From JBGAMH01 sp044222045 (lineage in GTDB: Bacteria > Eisenbacteria > RBG-16-71-46), in contig JBGAOB010000002.1 of the NCBI GenBank assembly GCA_044222045.1, forward strand, positions 6,729 through 70,728: a stretch of 64,000 bases of DNA, in the 5' to 3' direction. Under the pieces are notes generated by a model. It worked only from the letters and a program-made list of their open reading frames with translations. It made no database searches and was not told where the DNA came from. Shown in pieces: positions 41,953 to 51,022 of the stretch. The stretch's first letter is position 1. Each line of letters opens with the position of its first letter. The translations under genes and the position numbers were made by a program.

Positions 41953-42873
41953 ATGACCAGTGCTGCCCCCACACTGCCGGTCGCCGAACGCGCGCGCACG
42001 TACGCCTCGTTCGTCCGCTTCGAGCACACCCTGTTCTCGCTGCCGCTGATCCTGGCCGGCGTGTTCAGCGTGCCCGGCCCGGCGCTCACCGTGGTGCGCT
42101 GGCTGCTGGTGGCGCTCGCGGCCGTCGGGGCGCGGACGGCGGCCATGAGCCTGAACCGGCTGATCGACCGCGGCATCGACGCGCGCAACCCGCGCACGAA
42201 GGTGCGCGAGCTGCCCAGCGGCAGGATGAAGACCGCCGAGGGCGTGGCGCTGCTGATGGTGAGCACCGCCGTCTACCTGGCGGCATGTGCGGCCCTGGGC
42301 CCGTGGTTCCTGAAGGTGGCGATCGTGCCGCTGGCGGTGTTCACTGTGTACCCGTACCTCAAGCGCTTCACGCCGTTCTGCCACGTGGGCGTGGGCGCCG
42401 GGCTGGCGCTGGCGCCGCTCGCGGGCTACGCGGCCGCGCATCCCGATCTCGCCGCGTGGCGCCCGGCGGTGACGCTGGCGGTGTTCGCGCTCTGCTGGGT
42501 GACCGGGTTCGACGTGATCTACGCGACGCTCGACGAGGACTTCGACCGCTCGGCGGGCGTGCACTCGATGGTGGTGTGGCTGGGCCGGGAGCGCGCGCTG
42601 CGCGTGTCGGCCGTGCTGCACGTGGCCGCGGCACTGGCGCTCGGGTGGGTGGCCGTGCAGGTACTGGGCGGCCCGGGCGCCGCCGTGGCGGCCGTGGCCC
42701 GGCCGTGGGGCGCGATCGCGGCGCTGCTCTATGCCGGCACGCTGGTGGCCTTGTTCCTGGAGCAGCGCTGGGCCGAGAACGTGAACCTCGCGTTCTTCAA
42801 GATCAACGTGTGGGTGGGCGCGATGGTGCTGGCGATCGTGCTCGCCGCGCGGCTGGCCGCGGGAGGCTTCTGA
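41953..42873 (+). CDS. UbiA-family prenyltransferase (menaquinone type)
   Basis: 306-residue integral membrane enzyme with about nine helices and the two Asp-rich motifs of the family: NRLIDRGIDARNP (N68, D72, D76) and DVIYATLDEDFD near residue 195-206. UbiA enzymes attach a polyprenyl chain to an aromatic acid. RTAAMSLNRLIDR and SGRMKTAEG fit the MqnP-like group of the futalosine route to menaquinone, an assignment supported by the adjacent ubiX and ubiD. The ubiX GTG starts 2 bp after its stop, so they are cotranscribed. Confidence 0.9.
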   Translation: MTSAAPTLPVAERARTYASFVRFEHTLFSLPLILAGVFSVPGPALTVVRWLLVALAAVGARTAAMSLNRLIDRGIDARNPRTKVRELPSGRMKTAEGVALLMVSTAVYLAACAALGPWFLKVAIVPLAVFTVYPYLKRFTPFCHVGVGAGLALAPLAGYAAAHPDLAAWRPAVTLAVFALCWVTGFDVIYATLDEDFDRSAGVHSMVVWLGRERALRVSAVLHVAAALALGWVAVQVLGGPGAAVAAVARPWGAIAALLYAGTLVALFLEQRWAENVNLAFFKINVWVGAMVLAIVLAARLAAGGF

Positions 42874-42874
42874 C

Positions 42875-43429
42875 GTGGCGCGTTACCTGATCGGCATGAC
42901 CGGCGCGTCCGGGGCCGTGCACGCGGTGGACTTCGTGAAGCGCTGCCCCGGCGAGAAGTACCTGGTGATGAGCGACTGGGCGCGCCACGTGCTGCACGAG
43001 GAGACCGGGCTCAAGCCCAGTGATCTCGACCCGCACGTGAAGAAGACGTTCGCCGACTCCGACCTGGCCGCGCCGTTCGCCTCGGGCAGCAACCGGCACG
43101 ACGGCATGGTGATCCTGCCGTGCAGCACGAGCACGCTCGCCAAGATCGCGTGTGGCATCGCCGACACGCTGATCACGCGCGCGGCGTCGGTGGCGCTCAA
43201 GGAGCGCATGCGGCTGGTGATCGGCCTGCGCGAAACGCCGCTGTCCAGCATCGCTCTCGAGAACGCGCTCAAGCTCTCGCGCGAAGGCGTCGTGATCATG
43301 CCGCTCTGCACGCCGTGGTACCGCGAGCCGCAGACGATGTCCGACGCGGTCGCCGGCTTCACGAGCAAGCTGCTCGCGCTGCTCGGCGAGCCGGCCGGCG
43401 AAGGCTGGCGCGAGCGCGAGCTGGAATAG
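42875..43429 (+). CDS. ubiX: Flavin prenyltransferase UbiX
   Basis: 184 residues from GTG. UbiX prenylates FMN to make the cofactor prFMN required by UbiD-type decarboxylases. Landmarks: MTGASGAVHAVDF near the start, ILPCSTSTLAKIACGIADTLITRAASVALKE, RETPLSS and LCTPWYREPQT in order (as landmarks). Its place directly after ubiA (2-bp gap) and near ubiD fits the decarboxylation step of menaquinone synthesis, where the family is called MqnM. The next gene converges. Confidence 0.95.
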   Translation: MARYLIGMTGASGAVHAVDFVKRCPGEKYLVMSDWARHVLHEETGLKPSDLDPHVKKTFADSDLAAPFASGSNRHDGMVILPCSTSTLAKIACGIADTLITRAASVALKERMRLVIGLRETPLSSIALENALKLSREGVVIMPLCTPWYREPQTMSDAVAGFTSKLLALLGEPAGEGWRERELE

Positions 43430-43466
43430 CGCGGCTCCGGCTCGCCGTGCCCTCGGAAACCGACGA

Positions 43467-43493
43467 GGCGGGTCCGCTCGTCGCGAACCCGCC
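43467..43493. terminator. Weak hairpin between ubiX and TonB receptor 2
   Basis: GGCGGGT (43467-43473) and ACCCGCC (43487-43493) form a 7-bp stem with a 13-nt loop, between convergent genes. No T-run. It may act as a bidirectional terminator. Confidence 0.3.
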
Positions 43494-43541
43494 CCGCGCT
43501 GCACCGCTGCGATCGTGCCTTGCCGCGCGACCGCGCCCGGC

Positions 43542-45683
43542 TCAGTACCGCACGGTCACGCTGCCCGTCACGCGCCGCGGCGCCGACACGTAGAACTGCG
43601 AGTCGCCGATGTCGCTCTCGCTGACCGGGTGGCGGTCGTCGCCGAGGTTCCGGCCGACCACCGCCACGCGCAGCGGGCCGTGGTCCCAGCTCGCGCCGGC
43701 GTCCCACTCGTCGTAGCCCGGCGTCCAGAAGCGGTTCCGTCGGTTGAGCGGTCGCTCGTTCTGGTGGCGGAACGCCGCCCACACGCCCGCGCCGCACCGC
43801 GCGCGATACGAGAAGCCCGCGTTCCACAGCCACGCCGGCACCAGCTCGAGGCGCTTGCCCGCCACGTCGCGCATCTGGCTGTCGGGCGTGACGAACGTGA
43901 ACTGCACGAAGCGCGCGTCGTGGTGCGAGAAGCCGTAGTCGAGCGTCAGGCCCGGGATCGCCGCGGGCGCCGCGTTCAGGCTCAGCTCCCAGCCCTTGAA
44001 GCGCTCGTGGCCGGCGTTCAGCAGCTCGATCGATCCGCCCGGCCCGAGGTTCGACACCACCATGTTGTGGAAGTCCATCTGGAAGATCGACGCCTCGAGC
44101 CCCAGCTGGTCGTCGAGCGCCGACGCCTTGAGGCCGCCCTCCAGCGAGTGCGTGCGCTCGGGATCGAGGATCTCCGCCGCCTCGGCCTCGGTCAGGTTGG
44201 GCGCCGCCGGCTTGAACGAGCTCTTCCAGTTGCCGAACAGGTTCAGCGCGCCGAGCGCCGGCACGTTGGACGGCGCCAGTCGCAGCACCGCGCCCAGGTC
44301 GCCCGACCACGCCTGCGTGCTCTTCTCGTCCGTCGCGCCTTCGGACTCGAGGCCGCCTTCGGTCATGCCGACCTCGAGGCTCTCGTTCGTGGCGTCGAAG
44401 CGGCCGCCGCCCGATACGGTCACGCGCGCGTGCGGCGTCCACTCGTCGTGCGCGTAGAGCCCCAGGAACGTGCGCTCGTCCTCGAAGTCGCGCGTGTCGC
44501 CCACCGGCACGCTCTCGGCGCCGGGCATCGACGGGTAGTTCGTGAGCGACTGGTCGAAGTCGAAGCCCCTGCCGTCGCCCTTGGTGCTGCCGAACGTGAG
44601 CGACGCGCCCGTCACCAGCTCGTGCGAGCCGGCCGCCTGGAACGGCGCGATCCAGCGCAGGTCGTCGAACACCGTCGTCTCCGTGGGCTCCAGCTTCACG
44701 CCCTCGGAGCCCACCGTGTCCGCGGTCGGGAAGTCCATGAAGAAGCTGCGCAGGAACGTCTGCCGGTCGTGCGTGACGCCGAACGTGTTCTCGAGCCGGC
44801 TCGCCCACGGCGCCGGCGACTCGGCGCGCAGCGCCGCCGACAGCACGCGGTGCTCGACGTGCGCGCCGAGCACGGCGTAGTTGCGGTCGAGCACGAAGTT
44901 CGGCAGCACTTCGCCGGCGTCGTACGGCAGCGGCGTGCCCCAGCGCTGGTCGTCGCGGTAGGCCTGCAGGTCGAGCGACAGCTTCCGCTCGCCGAACGCG
45001 CGCGACAGCTTGAGCGTGCCGCGATCCAGCGAGCTGCCGGCGCGATCCTGCCAGCCGTCGTCGCGCGACGACGCGAGCGACGCGCGCAGCGCGGTGCCGT
45101 CGGCCAGCTGCCCGCTCCACGTGGCGTCGCCGTTCAGCGCGCCGAACGTGCCGCCGCCCAGCGTGATGCTGTTGGCCGCGCCCTGCGCGCCGCGCGTGAT
45201 CACGTGGATCGCGCCCGCGAACGCCGACACGCCGTACAGCGAGCCCTGCGGGCCCTTCAGGATCTCGATGCGCTCGATGTCCTCCACCGGGATCTGCGAC
45301 AGCGACGGATTGAACGGTCCGCCCACCGGCACGCCGTCCACCGTCACCAGCAGCGCGTCGAACTCCTTGAGGCCCCAGACGCCGATGTTCGGAAAGCGCG
45401 CGCCGTTGTCGGAGCCGTCGCCCGTGTCCAGGCCGGGCACGTTGATGAGCGCGTCGGCCAGCGTGCGCGCGCCGGTGCGGCGAAGCTCGGCGCCGCTCAC
45501 CACGTCGGCGCTGCCGGCCACGTCGAGCCGCGCGCGTGTCGTCTTGGTGGCGGTCACGACGACGCGGTACTTCTCGGGATCGTGCTTCATGGTGAGCGTG
45601 TCGCCGTCCGCAGCGCGCGCCGCGGGCGCGAGGGCGGCAGCGAACAGGCACGCGGCGGCGAGCCGCGCGATCGGGAATCGCAT
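43542..45683 (-). CDS. TonB-dependent outer-membrane receptor 2
   Basis: 713 residues with a signal peptide (MRFPIARLAAACLFAAALAPAARA, cleaved before ADGDT). The TonB-box-like start is YRVVVTATK, then the plug with TLADALINVPGLDT, LKEFDALLVTVDGVPVGGPF, IERIEILKGPQGSLYGVSAFAGAIHVITRG. The barrel ends in the terminal strand RRVTGSVTVRY. It is a receptor for an unidentified ligand, imported with TonB energy. Downstream of a small secreted-protein gene, as for receptor 1, and between the ubiX and ubiD genes. No cobalamin riboswitch was found upstream. Confidence 0.93.
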   Translation of the reverse strand: MRFPIARLAAACLFAAALAPAARAADGDTLTMKHDPEKYRVVVTATKTTRARLDVAGSADVVSGAELRRTGARTLADALINVPGLDTGDGSDNGARFPNIGVWGLKEFDALLVTVDGVPVGGPFNPSLSQIPVEDIERIEILKGPQGSLYGVSAFAGAIHVITRGAQGAANSITLGGGTFGALNGDATWSGQLADGTALRASLASSRDDGWQDRAGSSLDRGTLKLSRAFGERKLSLDLQAYRDDQRWGTPLPYDAGEVLPNFVLDRNYAVLGAHVEHRVLSAALRAESPAPWASRLENTFGVTHDRQTFLRSFFMDFPTADTVGSEGVKLEPTETTVFDDLRWIAPFQAAGSHELVTGASLTFGSTKGDGRGFDFDQSLTNYPSMPGAESVPVGDTRDFEDERTFLGLYAHDEWTPHARVTVSGGGRFDATNESLEVGMTEGGLESEGATDEKSTQAWSGDLGAVLRLAPSNVPALGALNLFGNWKSSFKPAAPNLTEAEAAEILDPERTHSLEGGLKASALDDQLGLEASIFQMDFHNMVVSNLGPGGSIELLNAGHERFKGWELSLNAAPAAIPGLTLDYGFSHHDARFVQFTFVTPDSQMRDVAGKRLELVPAWLWNAGFSYRARCGAGVWAAFRHQNERPLNRRNRFWTPGYDEWDAGASWDHGPLRVAVVGRNLGDDRHPVSESDIGDSQFYVSAPRRVTGSVTVRY

Positions 45684-45793
45684 GGGAAATCACTCCGTGT
45701 CACGGGCGGCACGGCGGGAGCCGGCGCCACGGGAACCACTCGGCGCGCAGGGGCGCGCGGGATCGGGGCGAGTCGCGGTTGCGAGCGCGCCGA

Positions 45794-46407
45794 TCAGTTC
45801 CGGAGCGGCCGGAACGCGGGAGTGACGCGGGACGATGGGCGGGGGCGTTCGGCGGGGCCGCCCGTTGCGACGAGCGGGCCGAGCAGCGCTCCGTACGTCG
45901 GGTTCGGCGCGGCCGGCACACGATGGTCGTCCTCGATGTCGGCGTCGCACTCGTCGTGCGACTGGTACGTGGCCGTGTCGAGCCGACCACCCAGCGGCGC
46001 GCGGCCGTGGAACGCCACGCGTGCTTCCTGAAGGGCTTCGACCGGCAGCGGCATGCGCCCCGCCGGATCGATCACGAACCCGTCGGAGCGCGCCACTTCG
46101 CGCTCGCCGTGCTCCGCGCCACCGCGCAGCCGGAGCACCGCGCGGTGCCCGAGGCCCGCGGGAGCGCGCCACGTCACGTGACCGTCGAGCGCGGCGCGTT
46201 CGGTCGAGACTTGTGTCCACAGGGCCCGCCGTCCAGCGAGACCTCCAGCTCCACTTCGTAGGTGCCCGCCGGCAGATCGGACCAGCGCACGTCCACGCAC
46301 TCGGACGCGGCCACGCGCGCGGGCACGCCTTCGAGCCGCGCCGCACGAGCGGCGTGCGGCGCGAGCAGGATCGCCAGGGCGAACAGGATGAGGAGCGGTG
46401 GGCGCAT
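45794..46407 (-). pseudogene. Frameshifted secreted beta-sandwich protein next to TonB receptor 2
   Basis: Starts at ATG 46407 (MRPPLLILFALAILLAPHAARA signal peptide) and reads VDVRWSDLPAGTYEVELEVSLDGGP, then the frame breaks near 46222-46224 and ends early at 46174. The homologous continuation (LWTQVSTERAALDG, VTWRAPAG, AVLRLRGG, ending FRPLRN) is in another frame to 45794. Restoring one base in the G/C run joins both parts to a protein similar to the one at 41187-41822. It is either a sequencing error or a real loss. It lies upstream of receptor 2 in the same orientation. Confidence 0.7.
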
Positions 46408-46615
46408 GTCGGTCCGCCGGAGCGGGCGGGCAGTCTCGCACGCGAAACGGCCGCCGAGCCACGGCGGAATGCGGAGCGTCGCCCGGCGCGGCTGGCGCGT
46501 GCCCGAGCGCGCGGCTAGGCTCCCCGACCGCCCGGGGCGCGAACGCCTTCGCAGGACTCCGGGCGCAACCCTTTCGCGCACGCCGCCCGCGCGCAGGCCG
46601 AATCCACGGAGTGCC

Positions 46616-48466
46616 ATGAGCTTCCGTACCCTTCGCGAATTCCTGGACGTCTGCCGGACGAATGGCGACCTGAAGCGCGTCACGCGCGAGGTGGACTGGC
46701 AGTACGAGGTCACCGACATCGCCTGCCGCGAGGCGAAGCAGGAAGGCCCCGCGCTGCTGTTCGAGAACGTGCGGGGCTCGAAGTTCCCGCTCGCGGTGAA
46801 CGTGCTGGCCGCGCACCGGCGCATCGAGTGGGCGCTGGGCCGTACGCCGAAGTCGGTCGGCGCCGAGATCGAGGAGATCTTCCACGCGCTGCCGCCGAAG
46901 AAGCTCGGCGACCTGTGGGCGTTGCGCGGTTCGCTGCCGCGCGTGCTGGCGAGCCGGCCCGCGCACGTGGGCCGCGCGCCGGTGCAGGAGCACTCGCTCG
47001 GCCCCGACCTCGCGCCGCTGCCGATCCTGCAGCTGTGGCCGAAGGACGGCGGGCGCTTCGTCACGTTTCCGCTCGTGTTCACGGAAGACCCCGACACGCA
47101 CAAGCGGAACCTCGGCCTGTATCGCATCCACGTGTACGACGCGAAGACCACCGGCATGCACTGGCAGATCGGCAAGGGCGGCGGCTTCCACTTCCACAAG
47201 GCCGAGAAACGCGGGCAGGCGCTGGAGGTGGCGATCGGCGTGGGCGCGGATCCCGCCACGCTGCTGGCCGGCGTCGCGCCGCTTCCCGAGGGCATCGACG
47301 AGCTGGCGTTCGCCGGCTTCCTGCGCGGCCGGCCCACGCGCATGGCCCGCGCCACCACGCTGTCCATGAGCGTGCCCGCCGACGCGGAGTTCGTGATCGA
47401 GGGCGTCGTGCCCGCCGGCGAACGTCGCACCGAGGGACCGTTCGGCGACCACTTCGGCCACTACTCGCACGCCGCGCCGTTCCCGGTGTTCCACGTGAAG
47501 AACGTGACGCATCGCACGCAGCCCATCTTCCACGCGAGCGTGGTGGGCAAGCCGCCGCAGGAGGACCTGTGGATGGGCGAGGCCGTGCAGGAGATGTTCA
47601 CCGGCGTGCTCAAGGTGATCCATCCCGAGATCGTGGACCTGTGGGCGTACTTCGAGGCCGGCTTCCACAACCTGCTCGTGGTGTCGGTGGAGAACCGCTT
47701 CGCCCGCGAGGCGCGCAAGACCGCCCTCGGCCTGATGGGCACCGGTCAGCTCTCGCTGACCAAGATGATCGTGCTGGTGGACGGCGACGTGAACCCGCGC
47801 GACCGGAACGCCGTGTTCGAGGCGATCGTGCGCCACTTCGACGCCGGCGAGGACCTGATGGTGATCCCCGGCGTGCCGCTGGACACGCTCGACTTCACGA
47901 GTTTCACGATGAACCTGGGCAGCAAGATGGTGGTGGACGCCCAGTCGCACGCGAAGCCGGTGGGCAGCTCGGGCGGCGGCACGTTCGTGGCGCCCGCGGC
48001 GCGCACGCCGATGTCCACGGTGCCCGACCCGCGCACGTTCGAGCCGCGCGTGGCCGCGTGGGTGCTCGGCTGGGGCGGCATCCTGATCGTGCAGGCGAAG
48101 GCTGACGGCCGCGCCGTGGTGGAGAGCCTCCTCGCGCGGCCCGAGTACCAGGGCTGCGCGTGGGTCGTGGCCGTGAGCGAGGACGTGCCGCTGGACGATC
48201 CGTCGCTGCTCCTGTGGGGCATCTTCACGCGGTTCGACTGCGCGCGCGACGTGATCCCCGCGAAGGTGGAAACGCGCGGCACGTGGGTGCAGTGCCACGG
48301 CCCGCTCGGCATCGACGCCACGTGGAAGCCCGGCTACCCCGACCCGGTCGCGCTGCCCGCCGAGACGATCGCGAAGGTGGACGGCTGGTGGGGGAAGGCC
48401 CCGGCCGCACCGGCGGGGAGCGGCCCGCGTGGAGTTCGGAATGCAGGGCAAGCCGATGGGCGATGA
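46616..48466 (+). CDS. ubiD: UbiD-family decarboxylase (menaquinone type)
   Basis: 616 residues from ATG 46616 with CGGAG upstream. UbiD enzymes use prenyl-FMN to decarboxylate aromatic acids. The family motif EGPFGDHFGHYS lies near residue 270, after ATTLSMSVPADAEFVIEGVV. The length near 600 fits menaquinone decarboxylases (MqnL-like) more than 4-hydroxybenzoate UbiD of about 490. It works with UbiX at 42875 and UbiA at 41953 but is divergent from the second TonB cassette. Its last 26 bp overlap the start of the next gene. Confidence 0.93.
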   Translation: MSFRTLREFLDVCRTNGDLKRVTREVDWQYEVTDIACREAKQEGPALLFENVRGSKFPLAVNVLAAHRRIEWALGRTPKSVGAEIEEIFHALPPKKLGDLWALRGSLPRVLASRPAHVGRAPVQEHSLGPDLAPLPILQLWPKDGGRFVTFPLVFTEDPDTHKRNLGLYRIHVYDAKTTGMHWQIGKGGGFHFHKAEKRGQALEVAIGVGADPATLLAGVAPLPEGIDELAFAGFLRGRPTRMARATTLSMSVPADAEFVIEGVVPAGERRTEGPFGDHFGHYSHAAPFPVFHVKNVTHRTQPIFHASVVGKPPQEDLWMGEAVQEMFTGVLKVIHPEIVDLWAYFEAGFHNLLVVSVENRFAREARKTALGLMGTGQLSLTKMIVLVDGDVNPRDRNAVFEAIVRHFDAGEDLMVIPGVPLDTLDFTSFTMNLGSKMVVDAQSHAKPVGSSGGGTFVAPAARTPMSTVPDPRTFEPRVAAWVLGWGGILIVQAKADGRAVVESLLARPEYQGCAWVVAVSEDVPLDDPSLLLWGIFTRFDCARDVIPAKVETRGTWVQCHGPLGIDATWKPGYPDPVALPAETIAKVDGWWGKAPAAPAGSGPRGVRNAGQADGR

Positions 48467-49940
48467 GTACGTGGACCGGCTCCTGAACCAGGAGGAGTCC
48501 GAGGACCTCGAGTTCAAACGGGTCGGCGACAAGCTCACTCGAAAGCTCGAGACTATTGTCGCCATGGCCAATACACGGGGCGGGGTGCTCGTTCTAGGGA
48601 TCGAGGACGCTCGCAAGGCGTCAGGCCGGGACCGGGTTCACGGCATCCAGGAGAACCCCGAAAGCGTGGACGAGCTCCGCCGAATGATCGCGCAGAAGAT
48701 CACGCCCCCACTGGACCGACCACACACGGCCCCGCCGTCCTTCCGTGAGCTGAGTTGCACGCTGCGAGACGGGACGGAAGGTTCCGTGGTGTTCGTGCGG
48801 ATTGAGAAGAGCAGCGAGGTGCACTCCATCGTCGACGGTGGAACCTACGTACGCATGCAAAGGTCGAACAGGCAGATTTCGGCGGCAGAGATCACGGCTC
48901 TAGCACTGCAACGTGGAAGCAGGAGTTGGGTTGCGGCCCCCGTGGCCGTTCCATTCGATCTGCTGGACACAGCGCACTGGCGTGAGTACTCGTCGGCAAG
49001 ACGCCTCACGCGTCCACTGCTGGAGTCGCTGCGCCATCTGGGCCTCGCCGTCGAGGTGGAGAGCGGCGAATCGCGGCCAACGCGGGCAGCCGTGTTGCTG
49101 TTCGGCGAGAACCCGGGTGGGCTGCTCGACTCGAAGTGCGCAGTCCGGCTGTTTCACTATCGCGGGGACCGCGTCGAACACTCGCCCGACACGAACCTGC
49201 TCCGACCTCCCAAGTCCATCTCCGGCCCGGTCGTGGTGCAGATTCGCGAGACGTTGGAATCACTCCTCGAAGCGCTTTCGACAGGCGTACAGGTGGGCTC
49301 GCTCGGGTTCGAGGTCGTCCAGAAGTACCCCGTGCGGGTGCTGCGGGAAGCGATCACGAATGCCGTCATTCACAGGGACTACGGGATTGACGCCGACATC
49401 CACGTCCGTGTCTTCTCGAATCGCGTCGAAGTCGAAAGCCCCGGTGTGCTGCCAGGAGAGGTGACACCCTCGAACATCGAGGTCATTGGATCTCGGCCTC
49501 GCAATAGAGCTCTCGTCGACCACCTTCGGGAGTTCCCGAACCCTCCGAACCTCGACGCAGGGGAAGGGGTTCGAATGATGTTCCTGGCGATGCGCCAGGC
49601 TCGCCTCTATCCACCGCTGTACGTCACTCGACCAGATCATCCGCGCGAGTCAGTTGTCGTGACCTGTTTCAATGCCGCGCGCCCCGATCTTTGGTCGGAG
49701 GTCGAGCACTACCTTGAAGCCCACTTGGACATTGGCAACGTGGAGATCCGCAATCTGCTCGGCACTGACGACCCGGTGAGGGCGTCCCGCGTTCTGAAGG
49801 CGTGGGTGGACCTCGGCCTGCTCGTCGTGACCAATCCAGCAGCTGCCAAGCAGCGCCGGCGATACCGCCGACCCGGGGCGCCCCGACTACCGGACTTGTT
49901 TTCAAAGGGGGTCGGCAAACAATCGGATGAATCTCGCTAA
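48441..49940 (+). CDS. AlbA_2/Schlafen-type ATP-binding protein, probably acquired
   Basis: 499 residues from ATG 48441 (GGAG six bases upstream); GTG 48429 or ATG 48456 are alternatives. The N-terminal AlbA_2 domain is recognised by ESEDLEFKRVGDKL and ETIVAMANTRGGVLVLGIED (residues ~15-55). The C-terminal ATP-binding part of the HATPase_c_4 type shows VLREAITNAVIHRDYGIDADI, VRVFSNRVEVESPGVLPGEV and SRPRNRALVDHL. Such proteins are regulators or defence-type ATPases of unclear role. Codon use is clearly less GC-rich than its neighbours (for example ATT, AAT, TTG codons), a sign of transfer. It overlaps the end of ubiD. Confidence 0.85.
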   Translation: MQGKPMGDEYVDRLLNQEESEDLEFKRVGDKLTRKLETIVAMANTRGGVLVLGIEDARKASGRDRVHGIQENPESVDELRRMIAQKITPPLDRPHTAPPSFRELSCTLRDGTEGSVVFVRIEKSSEVHSIVDGGTYVRMQRSNRQISAAEITALALQRGSRSWVAAPVAVPFDLLDTAHWREYSSARRLTRPLLESLRHLGLAVEVESGESRPTRAAVLLFGENPGGLLDSKCAVRLFHYRGDRVEHSPDTNLLRPPKSISGPVVVQIRETLESLLEALSTGVQVGSLGFEVVQKYPVRVLREAITNAVIHRDYGIDADIHVRVFSNRVEVESPGVLPGEVTPSNIEVIGSRPRNRALVDHLREFPNPPNLDAGEGVRMMFLAMRQARLYPPLYVTRPDHPRESVVVTCFNAARPDLWSEVEHYLEAHLDIGNVEIRNLLGTDDPVRASRVLKAWVDLGLLVVTNPAAAKQRRRYRRPGAPRLPDLFSKGVGKQSDESR

Positions 49941-50105
49941 CAGAATGTCTGACAAAATCATAGGTCGGCCGGTCATTGCGTTTTCGGCCCCGTGGGCGGC
50001 CGGCGGACTGAGGAGTGGGTGATGCCACAGCCGGCAGAGGGCTTCCGGAGAGCGTTCACTTGTACTCAGCACTGATTCTCGCGAAGCAGTCCCCGGGAGG
50101 TGCTC

Positions 50106-50501
50106 ATGGGTAGTGAAAGCGAGTCGACTCCCGCCTCCCTCGCCCGCGAGTTCTGGCGGCTCATGGCGACGAACGACTTCTTTTCGGTCGCCTCCGTGCT
50201 CGCCGACGACTTCGTGGCCGAGTGGCCGCAATCGCGCGAGCGCATCCGCGGCGCCACGGCCTACGCGCGGATCAACGCCGAGTATCCGGCGAACGGGCCG
50301 TGGCGCTTCGAGGTGCACCGCGTGGTCGGCGGCGAGAACGACACGGTCACGGACGTGACGTTCACCGACGGTGTGCAGGGCGCGCGCGTGATCTCGTTCT
50401 TCACGATCGCGAACGGCCGCATCTCGCGCATGGTCGAGTACTTCCCCGACCCGTACGAGCCGCCCGCGAACCGAGCGCACCTCGTGGAGCGGATGGATTG
50501 A
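50106..50501 (+). CDS. SnoaL-like (NTF2-fold) polyketide-cyclase-type protein
   Basis: 131 residues from ATG with GGGAGG upstream. The helix-then-sheet plan of the NTF2/SnoaL fold is seen: SLAREFWRLMATNDFFSVASVLADDFVAEWPQSRERIRG, WRFEVHRVVGG, VTDVTFTDG, ISFFTIANGRISRMVEYFPDPYEPP. The usual DF..EWP substrate-facing segment is present. Members bind small hydrophobic ligands or act as isomerases; the function is unknown. The next frame starts within its stop codon (TTGA). It begins a small cluster of single-domain proteins. Confidence 0.85.
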   Translation: MGSESESTPASLAREFWRLMATNDFFSVASVLADDFVAEWPQSRERIRGATAYARINAEYPANGPWRFEVHRVVGGENDTVTDVTFTDGVQGARVISFFTIANGRISRMVEYFPDPYEPPANRAHLVERMD

Positions 50502-51022
50502 GCCCGCGTCCCTCCACGGGTCGCGCGACCAGCGCGGGCGCCGGGGCGCGCTCCCCGCGCCGGGCCTCCCGCGCCACGATCGCACGCGTGCGCCGGCTCT
50601 GCCTGTCGCTGCCCGACACGAGCGAGCGCGTGAGCCACGGCGAGCCCACGTTCTTCGTGGCGAAACGCGTGTTCGTGATGTTCGCGGACAACCACCACGA
50701 CGACGGCCACGTGGCGGTGTGGGTGCCGGCTCCGGCGGGCGTGCAGGAACAGTTGATCGCGTCCGACCCGCGCACGTACTTCCGCCCGCCGTACGTCGGC
50801 GTGCGCGGCTGGGTGGGCATCGAACTCGGCCGCGTCTCCGACGGCGCACTCGCCTTCCACGTGCAGGCGGCGTGGGACCTGGTCGCGCCGGCGAAGGTGC
50901 GCTCGCTCGCTGCCGCGGCCGAAGCCACGCCACCACGCGCGGTCGCCCGCCCGCGGAAACGTCCCGCATCGGCTTCGCGCCCCCGCCGCTCACCGACTTC
51001 CCGACGGAGCACCTCGCGATGA
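50498..51022 (+). CDS. MmcQ/YjbR-family protein
   Basis: 174 residues if the TTG at 50498 is used (GGAG upstream); a GTG near 50588 would shorten it. The MmcQ/YjbR core is CLSLPDTSERVSHGEPTFFVAKRVFVMFADNHHDDGHVAVWVPA, GVQEQLIASDPRTYFRPPYVGVRGWVGIELG (landmarks). This is a small DNA-binding-like fold of unclear function. The C-terminal tail is Arg/Ala/Pro-rich. Its start overlaps the SnoaL-like gene and its stop overlaps the DUF3224 gene (ATGA), so the three are coupled. Confidence 0.8.
   Translation: MSPRPSTGRATSAGAGARSPRRASRATIARVRRLCLSLPDTSERVSHGEPTFFVAKRVFVMFADNHHDDGHVAVWVPAPAGVQEQLIASDPRTYFRPPYVGVRGWVGIELGRVSDGALAFHVQAAWDLVAPAKVRSLAAAAEATPPRAVARPRKRPASASRPRRSPTSRRSTSR

Noticed and set aside
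38484..42890. 1468-residue plus-strand open frame
   Set aside because: It runs antisense to the TonB receptor and in another frame over ubiA; its translation is low complexity. Both real genes have family motifs.
45684..45793. Cobalamin riboswitch upstream of TonB receptor 2
   Set aside because: The region lacks the B12 box and the conserved stem sequences; nothing similar was found upstream of receptor 1.
46215..46230. Programmed -1 frameshift at the GGGCCCT sequence
   Set aside because: The heptamer is not in the reading frame needed for slippage (zero frame codons are GGG CCC), so an indel in the homopolymer is more likely.
47487..47502. parS-like sequence in ubiD (TGTTCCACGTGAAGAA)
   Set aside because: Two of 16 positions differ from the consensus in the right half and it is far from parAB; probably chance in coding sequence.
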